A stretch of 58,900 nt of DNA. Source: Klebsormidium nitens (Eukaryota; Streptophyta; Klebsormidiophyceae; Klebsormidiales; Klebsormidiaceae). Position 1 is the stretch's first letter; every line of letters starts with the position of its first letter. Made by a program: the position numbers and the translations under genes. The notes under the pieces are model-generated. The model was not told the DNA's origin, ran no database searches, and saw nothing but the letters and a program-made list of their open reading frames with translations. The DNA lies in contig DF237496.1 in NCBI GenBank assembly GCA_000708835.1, positions 1 through 58,900 on the forward strand, read 5' to 3'. Positions 1 through 9,879 of this stretch are shown here, piece after piece.

Positions 1-98
1 TGTACTATGTACTTTACACTCTCCTCACGCGGATTTGGAACATACAAGTTCTCGAGAGACCCTTTTTGAGCAAGTATCCCGCGTCTCCTCTGCTATAG

Positions 99-589
99 GC
101 GATTGCTACGGTGGGTACGCCAAGATGGCCACCCTTTCAGTGTTTCAATCTGCCTCCTTTCACAATTTAGATCGAAGCCTCTTCGATCTTCCAACAAGAA
201 CGAACTCAACTTGAAACGACCTCCAACCAAAGATAAATCATTCTTGTGCTGCAGGCGAGTGTGCGGCGGGTACGCCAAGATGGCTACCCTTTTAGTGGTC
301 CAGTCTGCCTCCCTTTACAATCTCGAAGCGTCTTCGAACTTCCAAAAATAATGATCTCAACTTGAAACGACCTCGTTAATTAAACGTCATCATCTTTTGC
401 TGCAGGCGACTGCTGCGGCGGGTACGCAAAGATGGCCAGACCCTTTCAGCGTCCCAATCTGCCCCCTTTCACAATTTTGAAGCGTCTTCAATCTTCCAAG
501 AAGAACGATCTCAACTTGAAACAAACCTCGTTCATCGTTCTTTTGCTGCAGGCGACTGCTACGGCGGGTACGCCAAGATGGCGACCATC
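99..589 (+). repeat. Tandem array of duplicated splice acceptor plus exon start (four copies)
   Basis: A unit of about 150 bp repeats four times. Each copy has a pyrimidine tract, AG, and then about 37 bases matching the start of the 552-727 exon (GCGACTGCTACGGCGGGTAC and following AAGATGG). Exon-like starts fall at 99, 255, 406 and the true exon at 552 (spacings 156, 151, 146). Copies at 99 and 406 keep the coding frame through the exon-like part; the copy at 255 has lost one base. After about 37 bases the decoys diverge from the true exon into repeat sequence. Confidence 0.85.
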
Positions 590-3500
590 ATCGACCAGGA
601 GCGCGCCAAGGACCTGCCAGTGATAGTCGTCAACGCGGGAGACGAGTTCACGGGCACGCTCTGGAGTCTGACCTACGCCGGCAAGGAGTCGTCCACCTTC
701 CTAAACCTGCTCGGCTTTGACGTCATGGTGAGGCGCCCGGCGGCCGCGCTGACGTCGTGCTATCGACGCCCCTGTTATGAAAGCCGTGCTCCGCTGTCCT
801 GACCTGGCTGCGGTCTTTAGAGCCTCGAGCAACGTTCTCGAGGCCTCTCCGTCCGTAATCCGGATTCTCGGTTCATCTTATCCTCTCTGTTGACCAGATT
901 GGGTTAGCAGAAAACGGGTTTGACAAGCGTTTCGTAACCTCGTTGCTCTCGTACCCTTTCTTCCCTTCTTCCCCTGTCGGTAAGCTCATTATCCAAATTC
1001 TCCTCTCTGCACGGTTCCTCGCGTCCCTCACTTGCCTGTCTCCTATAGGGATAAACCTTAATAGTAATGTCAACGTCAGGTACAGGGGTACCGGTGGGGT
1101 TACGTTGGTGGTTAAAGTGGGTTCGGGTGCGGAGCAAGTCATATTGTCCTTAGTGTTCTTGTGTCGGATGAAGCGAGGAATCCAGTACTTTCAGTACATT
1201 AAGATCCTTATTACGATTAAAGTTTATGGTTATCTGTCTCCTCCAGACGTTCGGCGACCACGAGTTTGACAAGGGCCCCCAGGTTCTGGCCGACTACATC
1301 TCGCAGCTCAACTTCCCAATCGTCGGAACCAACACCGTGCCCAACCCCTCGTCGCCCATCTTCAACAAATTCTCCAAGTCCGCCGTGAGTCGTTCCTCCT
1401 GCCGCTTACTTCTTGTAGACCAGAATCAACAATATGTAAGATTGCATACACTGGGTAGGCACATAGTCGATCTCTCTGTTGTTGACAACTTCCAATTAGA
1501 ATCTACTCGAGTTGGTTGTAACTCAGTGGTACGCTGATGACGTCATCCAAGGATTCATTGGAATTGCTGGCCAGCACGTTCGAGACAGCAGCGAAAGATA
1601 GCAAGAGGCGAGAGAGGTATGCTTTTGATGAATCCACGTCACAAAAACAGAAGACTATCGAAATCTGCTTTTGGATCATACGAAGCGCTGCCGAGGTCAG
1701 TAGGTCGAGAGCTCTCGTGTCCGCAACGGTCTGGCATACTAGATACGTTAGCGCCCTAGGATACGAATTCCCAAGTCAGGAAAGTATGAGTACGACCGTC
1801 TTCCACCATTCTCCAGCTATATCATGTCTTTCCAGAAGGATGGGATACTTTTCGTTCCTTGAGTTTAGACGGTTAAGCAGCGCCTGAACCCGGGTTGTTC
1901 TGCTTCCCCAGATCATCAGCGTGAAGAACTAAATATGCCATTCCAAAAGGACGGGTTACTTTTTATCCCAGAAAGTGGGGAGTTAAGTAGCGCCTGAACC
2001 CGGGTTGTTCTGCGTCCCCATATCATCAGCGTGAAAAACTATAATATGTCATTCCAAAATGATGGGTTACTTTTTATCCCAGAAAGTGGGGAGTTAAGTA
2101 GCGCCTGAATCCGGGCTGTTCTGCGTCCCCAGATCATCAGCGTGAAGAACTATAGTATGTCATTCCAAAAGGACGGGTTACTTTTTATCCCAGAAAGTGG
2201 GGAGTTAAATAGCGCCTGAATCCGGGTTGTTCTGCTTTCCCAGATTATCAGCGTGAAGAACTATATTATGTCATTCCAAAAGGATGGGTTACTTTTTATC
2301 TCAGAAAGTGGGGAGTTAAGTAGCGCCTGAATCCGGGTTGTTCTGCTTTCCCAGATCATCAGCGTGAAGAACTATATTGTGTCAATCCAAAAGGATGGGT
2401 TACTTTGCATCCCAGAAACTGGGGAGTTAAGCAGCGCCTGAATCCGGGTTGTTCTGCGTCCCCAGATCATCAGCGTGAAGAACAAGATGGGCCAGGAGGT
2501 CGCCAAGGTGGGCATCTGCGGCTGGGTCACCCCCGACACCAAGTTCACGTCATCCCCCGGCCCCGACATCAACTTCGCTGACGTCATCCCCTCCGTCACC
2601 GCCTGCGTCGCCGGCCTGAACAACCAGGGGGTCAAGATCGTGATCGGTCTCGGCCACGGCGGGATCAACGACGATCTTGTGGTGGCTAAGTCGGTTCCAG
2701 GTAAGCATGACAGATGTAGGGATGAAGTTTCTACTGATCTTGTCTGACGTGTCCGGGGTTTGGGTGTGGAACAGTGTCCCGCTGTCAAGGTCTGTCGATC
2801 TCAGAGTAAGTTTGTAAGATGCCCCCCGATGGAAGGATAAGGATCTGCATGGTGACAGAACGGATGGAAGGAGAACGTGGACCACAGTTTGCAATCCCGG
2901 ACCCCCCACACCGATTGGTACTCTTTGCGCGACTAGACCGGTCTGGTAACGTCACCTCCGGCGAGGTTTAGCATGCCCGAAGCTGGCGACCTGCATTTTC
3001 ATCATGCAGCCAATAACTCGGCCGCGAAAATCGCACCGGCGGGTCAGACCATGAACTTCAATGAAGTAGCACGTGTCGTTCGCGCGCGCATTGAGTCCCA
3101 AGCGGTGTGGGGGTCTCGGACTGCGAACTGCAGTCCGCGTTCTCCTTCCATTCGTTCTGACAGCAATCCGCTCTGCAAAGGTGCCCTCAAAAAACAGAAT
3201 CCATTCAGCAGCTTGCTGCCGACTACTTACGTGCGAGTTTTTCCTTTCGACCATCCCACTTGGTGGGCAGCCCCGCTCAGCTGTGCGCGACTGCAAACTT
3301 CTGTGTAACCCCACTGTAGATCTCTGTTTAAACCCAATTCTGTGTAACCCACTGTAGACTTCTGTGTAACCCAATCTAATACGAAGGGTATCTATTCTGC
3401 ATGCCTGGGCCTGGTCGTCCAGCACTTCGTTATTTTGGCACCTCCCAAGCTAAACACGGGCCCCACTAGACGTTCTGTGTGAACATTCCCCCTCACTCTA

Positions 3501-6500
3501 CAACCAAATTCTAACAGGCCACCTGAGCCTGGCCATTGGCGGCAGCTGGAGTCACCCCGTTTTTGAACTCGGGCACAAGTGCTCCAGAGCTGAGCCTGAC
3601 CGACACCTTCTGTGCGTAACGCCCCCCTAATGCGGATTCTTTTCGACCCCCCCTCTCATGCTGAAACGCTTTTAAGCTTCAGCCTGATCAAAACATTTTG
3701 TGACAAATTCCCCCGAACTAGAGCAAAAGAATGCAGTTCTCCCCCTGACGCTTACTTTTTAATTTTCTTATTATTTTTCATGGTTTTTTAATCCCAGGCT
3801 TGAGCCTGATTGTCGGCGGCCACTCTCACACCTTCCTGTACTCGGGCAGGCCCCCCAAGCTGAGCGTGGCCGGAAACACCACCGACACGCCGCTGTTCCC
3901 CTACCCCATCAACGTGCAGAACGACTTCGGGACGACCGTGCCCTACGTTCAGGCATTCTGGGCAGGCAGGTGAGAAAGTCTCCAATCTAGTTGCCGGTAG
4001 CGTTATGTTGTCAGTCAGGTGAGACGGGAGCGAATAATCTGGGGATTTAGGGTCCCCCCCCTTCAAACGTCTGCCAGCTGAACCCCCCCAATCTTTCATG
4101 CCCCAGGTACATGGGCCGCTTCACGGTCACGTTCGACGCCGTGGGTCGCTTCAAGAACTTCGCCACGACGCAGCCGATCCTGCTGGGCGGGAGCGTCAGC
4201 GAGAGCAACGTTCCGGAGAAGCCGTCCGTTGCTGACCTCGTCCAGGCCCTTTCCGGACCCGTGGACGCTCTCAAGTACGTCCGCAATTTGCCCTTTTCAG
4301 ACCCTCGTTTGAAATCTTACTGGGGCCCTTCCGGCCCCAGATTCTAGCCCGGTTTCGACCGGAATCCTGTTTGAGGCAATGCGGAACGAGGCTGAGGCAA
4401 ACGGAATGTTTTTTTGACTGCAGGGTACGTGACATTTAGAATCGGTTCTTAGGTTCCTCGTGTGCTGTCGTCACCTTCACGTCGGACCCTTGCCCATAAT
4501 AACGAGCCAATTGGAAAGACAAGTCACCCTGAAAATATGTGGCTTTCGACCCGTTTGATTCACGTGCCTGTAGACTGCTAGACTAGCGCCAATATCGTCC
4601 AAAACTGAATCTTCAGCACTCCAGAGAATTGCCGTTGACATCAGCCGACAAGACGTCTGTCAACGAGGAGTCACATCACCTCTCGTGTCCTCCAATCAAG
4701 AACCCTTCACTCTACCTCATGCAAGCGTAATTACCTTCACCTTATTCTCTTCTCCAACACTTTGCCAAGTCCACCTCTGTCCGCTTCTAAGATGGTGTTA
4801 TTCACAATCCGACCGATTTACCGGTACGGAGAGGGTTTGTCTTGATATTTCACATCCTATGCTCCTAGAACACCCAAAAGAGCATAGGACTACCACAAAC
4901 AGTTTGAGGCACGTTCGCAGACTTCTATTACCAGAAGCAGATCATTGTAAGCTAAAGATTTCTTTGTTGTCTTCCTTTTTTCCGCAGCGGGCAGATTATC
5001 GGCTCGTCGACTGTGGTCCTCAACGGCCGCCCGTACCTCCAGGACCCCGTCACTGGGCCCGGCTCCGCGGAGATCAATCTCGGCGACCTGCTGACTGACG
5101 CCATGGTCTGGAAGGTCGCCCAAAACCCCTCCTTCGAGCAGCAATTTGGCCCGAACGTGATCGCAGCCACCAACACCGGAGGAATTCGCGTGAACGTGCC
5201 GGCCGGCCAGCTTACCCGTGCCCAGGTAACTCGCAACGATCGCTTTCTCCCCTCTTTCTAGTTCGCTCCCTGGTTGAAATGTCCATGCTCTCCGAGTCTC
5301 TTCATTCGCTTTGCTTTGGTGACCTTCTGTCACCTAGACTGCATCTCTTTCCAACCGCTTTCCTCTCGCTTTGATAGCTGCTCTCCCGAGCTGGCTCTCC
5401 TCCCCGTGGCTTGAACATTCTTGTCGCTTCTCCTTCGTGCCCAACGCCTTCTCTGATGCAGCTTGTGCAGTTTTCGTATTAAGTCAGGCTGCCAGCAGTT
5501 AAGTTTTAATCCGCACAGAACACAATAGATTAGAGGCCGGCAGGTCGATCATGATTGAGCTTCTTGCCAAAACTTCCGAGTCGGCGCTCCGGCAAACGCG
5601 CTTGCACGACTTTCCCTGACCGTCACTCCTGTGCGTGACACTGACGTCACGGATCGCTTGCCCGCGCACATTCTGACGTCGCCTCGCTTCCGGATTGCGC
5701 TTCAACCCGAGCTGGCGGCGGAGTAGACGTCATCAAACTGCTCGCGCAAAGCACCCCTACACGGGCCGCTCTCTCAATCCCCTCTGCCCATGCTGACGCT
5801 CCCGCTGACGTCACTAACCGCGCTCGCGCAGATCCTGTCGGTGCTGCCCTTCGGCAACGTGTTGACCATCATCCAGATGAACGGTGCGACGCTCCGCTCC
5901 GCAATCGAGTTCTCCGTCGGCCTTTTCACACCGACCTACGTGGGCAACCAGTTCCTCCAGGTGCGGACACGTGTCCCTCTTCTTAGTCAAGATGGTATGA
6001 ACCGGTCAAGCCTGAGCTGCTAAGAGGAAGGACGTGTGGCGGCAACCAGGTTCTTGCGTCTCACAAGAGTGCGTTCTCATCTTATTGCCACAACTCATTC
6101 GTGGCCTGCTTGGCAAGATCTTGAGAGGTTCAGGCTCTTTGATAGATTCTGATCTGACACGGAGATGTGAACTGCATTTCAGTCTGCATCGTCACTTGCA
6201 GTTTACTGACTATCACCTAAACCCATGCACTGGGTCTGACCAAACTGTTGAGTCGGAGAGGTCATTATCAGCGGAACGGCAAAGTTTCCACTCAATGCCG
6301 TTCGCTGCCGGGTATTGACGATTCGAGTCGCCCAAGTCCACGGGTTTACAACGATATTCGCCGCTGATTCTCTCCCCTTCCGCCACTCCGCTGATTTCGT
6401 CCTTCCGCCCACAGGTTTCCGGCATCAAGTTCTCATTCGACCCGAGCAAGCCCGCCGGGTCCCGCCTCCTGGAGCTGGTCGCCTTCAACCCGATCGCCAA

Positions 6501-8652
6501 GTGCTTCACGCCAGTGGATGCCGCGGCGACCTACAACGTGATTTCCAACGATTTCACGGCCAATGGCGGAGACGGCTACTCCATGTTCGCCACCTCCAAG
6601 AAGCTGCTCGCCACGGGGCCCGTGCTCGCGGACGTGCTCGCGGAGTACGTGCAGAACTTCTCGCCCATCAACATCACGGTGAGCCGGCGCGCGCTTTCTC
6701 GGCGACATTCTCTTGGTGGAAAAGTTTCGACTTGTCGTCGTCATCTGTTAGTATTCTCGCGCATCAACATCACGGTGAGCCGGCGCGCGCTTTCTCGGCG
6801 ACATTCTCTTAGTGCAGAAGTTTCGACTTGTCGCCGTCATCCGTTAGTATGCTCGCGCATCAACATCACGGTGAGCCGGCGCCAGAACCAAAGAAGGCCC
6901 AAGGCCCTGTTCAAGTCGATGTTCAAGTGGCTATTCCTTCTTGAGAACAGGACGTTCAAGGACGTCGAGTTTGTTCGAGCAGAGATAGCTCCTTGTACCG
7001 ATACAGGCGCCTGGCACACGCACTTTCTAGCAGGAATGCGGCTAGAACACTCGATCGTCCGGTCCTTTCAGCCATGAAACGACCTGAACAGCGAAACTTT
7101 CAAGCAGAATGAGAACTCGAACACGCGTTACTTGAACAGGGCCCTGCTTTTCAATGCGCTTTCTCGGCGACAATCTTTTAGTGGAAAGTGTCGACTTGTC
7201 GCCGTCATCTGTTAGTATTCCTGCGCATCAACATTACGGTGAGCCGGCGCCACTATTAACGAAGGCCCTGTTCAAGTCGATGTTCAAGTGGCTATTCTTA
7301 CTTGAAAAGAGGACGTTCAAGCCTGTTCAAGGACGTCGGGTTTGGTCGAGCAGAGATGGCTCCTTGTACCGGTACAAGCGCCTGGCACACGCACTTTCTA
7401 GCAGGAACTCGGCTAGAACACTCGATAGTCCGGTCATTTCAGCCATGAAACGACCTGAACACCGAAACTTTCAAGCAGAATGAGAACTCGAACACGCGTT
7501 ACTTGATCAGGGCCCTGGTTTATAGTGCGCTTATTCTTTTAGTGGACGAGTCGACTTGTCGCCGTCATCTGTTAGTAACTCTCGCGCATCGTCATCACGG
7601 TGAGTCGGCATTTGCACGGCATGACGGATTATTTTAAGTATAATGAGAGCTAGGTATGATGAGCTCCGAACAACCACTGAAAACCTAACCCAACAATTTA
7701 CCTGCTCCCTACCCGTACCCACTCTAAACTCCCAAACTAAGCCCACCCGTCCCAGGGTGGTTAGCGTATTATAGCTGGCGCTTATGATTCCTAAATTAGG
7801 CCAACTCTTGCACGGCGGCTTTACTCTGCCTGTAAACGACCAACGTGTCCCCATCTTTCTGCTCGCGAATACGTGCAGGATAAGCTCTCGCTCTTGGACA
7901 TCACGGTAAGGGAGTTTGCGTAGATGAGTTTGGTTTCACGCAGGGTAAGCGCCGTGAAGGGTAGCAGTATATTCAAATCAGCACAAACCCCTCGGAATAT
8001 GTGCAAAAATGCTCACCGATCAGATTCACGGTAAGCGGATGGTGCACAAGAGCTTTGTCTGCATCCCAAAGGCTTACTTTCAAAAGCGGCCGTGCTTCTT
8101 TCGACGAGGTAGCTTGGTCAGATGGTTCTGGAGCTTCTCGGGTCATTACTTTGAGATCTAGCTGCCCCGAAAGCTCCGCCCGCTCAAAATTGCGTCCAGC
8201 TAAGCGCCGACTATATTTCTTCTCCTCTGATTCTCGTGCGAGAGCGAAGACGCAAGTTTGGCATGTCAAAGTGTGCCCGGGTTTAAACGACTCAAACCTT
8301 GAAAAAAGATGCAAACCCTGTGGTCTGTTTCGCTACCGTGGCAGAAGTACGCTATCCTCGACCGATCTGTCGAAACCGACTGGGCCGACTTCTGGCCCAG
8401 GGTGCCTCGCGATTCGACGGGTAAACGATGGCTTGAAACTCGCTGCTTTTGCCACAAGGGAATCTGAAAAGAGCAGGCTACGGCTAGTCACCTTGCTTTT
8501 TACTGCCAACCCTCGATATCATACTGACTAGTGTGAGACTTGTTTCGGTGCAGACGAGCAATCGCATCAACGTCATTACGGCCAACAACCCCTTCGTCTC
8601 TCAAAAGACGTGCGCGCGCAAAATGAGGCGCTCCCTGTTCGAGGCCCTCTAG
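552..8652 (+). CDS. 5'-nucleotidase / metallophosphoesterase, 5' partial
   Basis: Nine exons are visible: 552-727, 1247-1384, 2466-2700, 3798-3969, 4107-4274, 4988-5225, 5832-5960, 6415-6678 and 8554-8652 (stop TAG). All junctions keep phase. The first exon starts inside a codon, so the N-terminus, with any signal peptide and the first metal-binding D-x-H motif, lies before the window. The catalytic domain shows VNAGDEFTGTLW, then GDHEFD (the usual motif is GNHEFD), then GLGHGG and GGHSHT, which are metal and phosphate ligands of the UshA/5'-nucleotidase family. The C-terminal nucleotide-binding domain shows NLGDLLTDAM, TNTGGIR, VLPFGN and NGGDGYSMF. About 540 residues are present. Known family members hydrolyse 5'-nucleotides to nucleosides, usually outside the cell or in the wall. 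The introns carry unusual arrays of duplicated exon ends. Family assignment is secure; substrate is not determined. Confidence 0.9.
1056..1160 (+). mobile_element. MITE-like element, degenerate copy 1
   Basis: Lies in the intron 728-1246. It shares the order of motifs of the better copy at 30960-31082: a left end TTAATAGTAATG, a GGGTTA/GGTGGTTA region, the core TTCGGGTGCGGAGC, and a right end TCCTTAGTGTT. No open reading frame of its own is likely. Ends are approximate. Confidence 0.6.
1800..2483 (+). repeat. 111-bp tandem array carrying copies of the third-exon acceptor
   Basis: Exon-like starts (ATCATCAGCGTGAAGAAC after CCCCAG) fall at 1912, 2022, 2133, 2244, 2355 and the true exon at 2466, with spacings of 110, 111, 111, 111 and 111. 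A partial earlier copy starts near 1800. Each unit continues with a GC-poor segment containing TTATGTCATTCCAAAAGGA and GCGCCTGAA. The copy at 2022 has the acceptor AG changed to AT; the others keep AG. In decoys an in-frame stop or unrelated sequence follows the 18 exon-like bases. Confidence 0.92.
2841..3169. repeat. Imperfect inverted repeat inside an intron
   Basis: The left arm, about 2841-2918, contains GAACGGATGGAAGGAGAACG and ends with CCCCCCACACCGATTGG. The right arm, about 3098-3169, is its imperfect reverse complement: CCAAGCGGTGTGGGGGTC, then GTTCTCCTTCCATTCGTTCTG. The loop is about 180 bp. It lies in the intron 2701-3797. It could be a foldback element or an inverted duplication; no transposase is seen. 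Confidence 0.7.
3296..3380 (+). repeat. Short tandem repeat, about three copies
   Basis: The phrase CTTCTGTGTAACCCCACTGTAG recurs about three times with small changes (TTCTGTGTAACCC at about 3298, 3340 and 3360). It lies immediately before the decayed exon-4 copies, whose tails also contain TTCTGTG-AAC, so it may be a remnant of that array. Confidence 0.6.
3403..3830 (+). repeat. Decayed duplicates of the fourth-exon start
   Basis: The true exon begins at 3798. A clear degenerate copy begins at 3518 after CTAACAG: it reads GCC-CCTGAGCCTGGCCATTGG and later CTCGGGCACAAG, GAGCTGAGCCTGACCGACACC, matching the exon positions for GLSLIVGG, YSGRP and KLSVAGNTTDT. An older copy near 3403-3465 keeps GGGCCTGGTCGTC and CCCAAGCTAAACACGGGCC. 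A third remnant at about 3670-3715 keeps AGCTTCAGCCTGAT and ACAAATTCCCCC. The reading frame is broken in the copies. Confidence 0.7.
6645..8045 (+). repeat. Array of duplicated exon-8 end plus splice donor
   Basis: The true donor is at 6679 (AACATCACG then GTGAGC). Copies of the same exon end with a donor fall at 6775, 6871, 7239 and 7600 (recent, with CATCAACATCACGGTGAGCC or close variants), and at 7906 and 8031 (old, GTAAGG and GTAAGC). The first two intervals are 96 bp; the next two are about 365 bp because a 270-bp segment containing CAAGTCGATGTTCAAGTGGC was added. The two oldest copies also preserve more of the exon (GAATACGTGCAG, GAATATGTGCAA, matching the EYVQ codons). Confidence 0.88.
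7655..7775 (-). mobile_element. MITE-like element, copy 2 (reverse orientation)
   Basis: Lies in the intron 6679-8553. Read on the minus strand it has the left end ATAATACGCTAACCA, then CCTGGGACGGGTGGGCTTAG, TTTGGGAGTTTAGAGTGGG, GGGTTAGGTTTTCAGTGG and the right end GAGCTCATCATA. This is the same order as the copy at 30960-31082, with diverged ends. Confidence 0.7.
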
Positions 8653-9879
8653 AGCGGATGGCCGCGCGTGCCAGACTTTTTTGAAGGGAGATGACCTATT
8701 TGACGTGCACCAATAAATCGAAGCCGAGTAGAGCCCAAGCAATACTGTTTTGTGTCGCGAAGGCGAGTTGAGAGTTTTGGCCCGTAATTGCGGGAAGCCT
8801 AGGTCAATTCCGGTGCGACCTTAAAATCCGGTGCACCGATAGGAGGCCTTTACTTTAGATACCTTTTTGACATCAAGGTGATTTACTTCATCGTACTTCG
8901 AAATTGCGAGGTTCACTACAGTAGATGTTTCCTATTGTAGTGTGTTCAGTCCCCAAGGTCAGAGAACTCGAGGTAATCTGGCAGAAAGGCACAGCTCTAC
9001 CTCGTACTTCGTTGAGTTTCAATTGCCCCTGATCGTAAGATCAAAAGATGACTGCACAAGCGTTGATCGTAATTGCAGCTTTCAAGCTCTTCAACGGCAC
9101 TTTGAGACCACGCTTTCTCGGATTTGCTGCAAGCTACTTCTGTATCTTTCATCAGCCGGAAAATCGAGATCCCTGCGCATATCCTTTCCTTAGTCGGGAA
9201 GAATTGAGAATTGCGGTGCAGCTTCAAGTTTCTTACGCAACGGCGTCGCATGCGTTTTGGTATCCTTTGAGAATCTGACAATGATCATTGAGCCCTTATA
9301 CTTGCAATTAACCAATCATTGTGGGACCGAGTCAGCATGGGCCTGGCCGGCATGAATGAAACTTATTTGGAAACACGTGGCAGTGACAGCTGGTGCCAGG
9401 GGCCCTGAGGCCTTTATCAATGATTAGTGAATGCCATGATGGTGCCAGACTGCCGCGCTTGCAGACCACTGTCATGCAAGCTCTGATAGCTGGCGGGTTT
9501 GATGAGGGGTATGTATGATGGTCGCAACGATCCCCCCGGGAGCTATGGTACTACATATAAGATCCATTACTATCAAGCCACTACATTCCACGCATACCGC
9601 GTGCATCACTGTATGACTTAGTCAGGCTTGGCTGGCACCTCAACGCGCAGGCCGCCCGGGCGCCGATCGGCGCCTACCGTACCAATTGGCAAATTGATCA
9701 AGGCCTGTAAGGCTTCATGCAAGTCATTTACCCACAGTATTGAATTGGACATGATGTGGCATGCATGCATCTTGATTCAACTCCAGTACAACTCATCCAA
9801 AACCACGGGACGGCGGATCTTTATCGCGGCAGATCTCTGCTCCAGTCGAACGCGGTACAACGCGCTTCTGAAGAAACAA
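8653..9879. other. Intergenic region between convergent genes
   Basis: It separates the 3' ends of the 5'-nucleotidase (+) and the exostosin (-), so it should hold two 3' UTRs. I see no conserved coding segment, RNA gene or clear repeat in it. Open frames here (for example around 8942-9281) lack recognisable motifs and overlap on both strands. Confidence 0.5.

Noticed and set aside
3518-3620. Upstream alternative for 5'-nucleotidase exon 4
   Set aside because: It resembles the exon but lacks the GGHSHT metal-binding residues and has a broken frame, so it is treated as a decayed duplicate.
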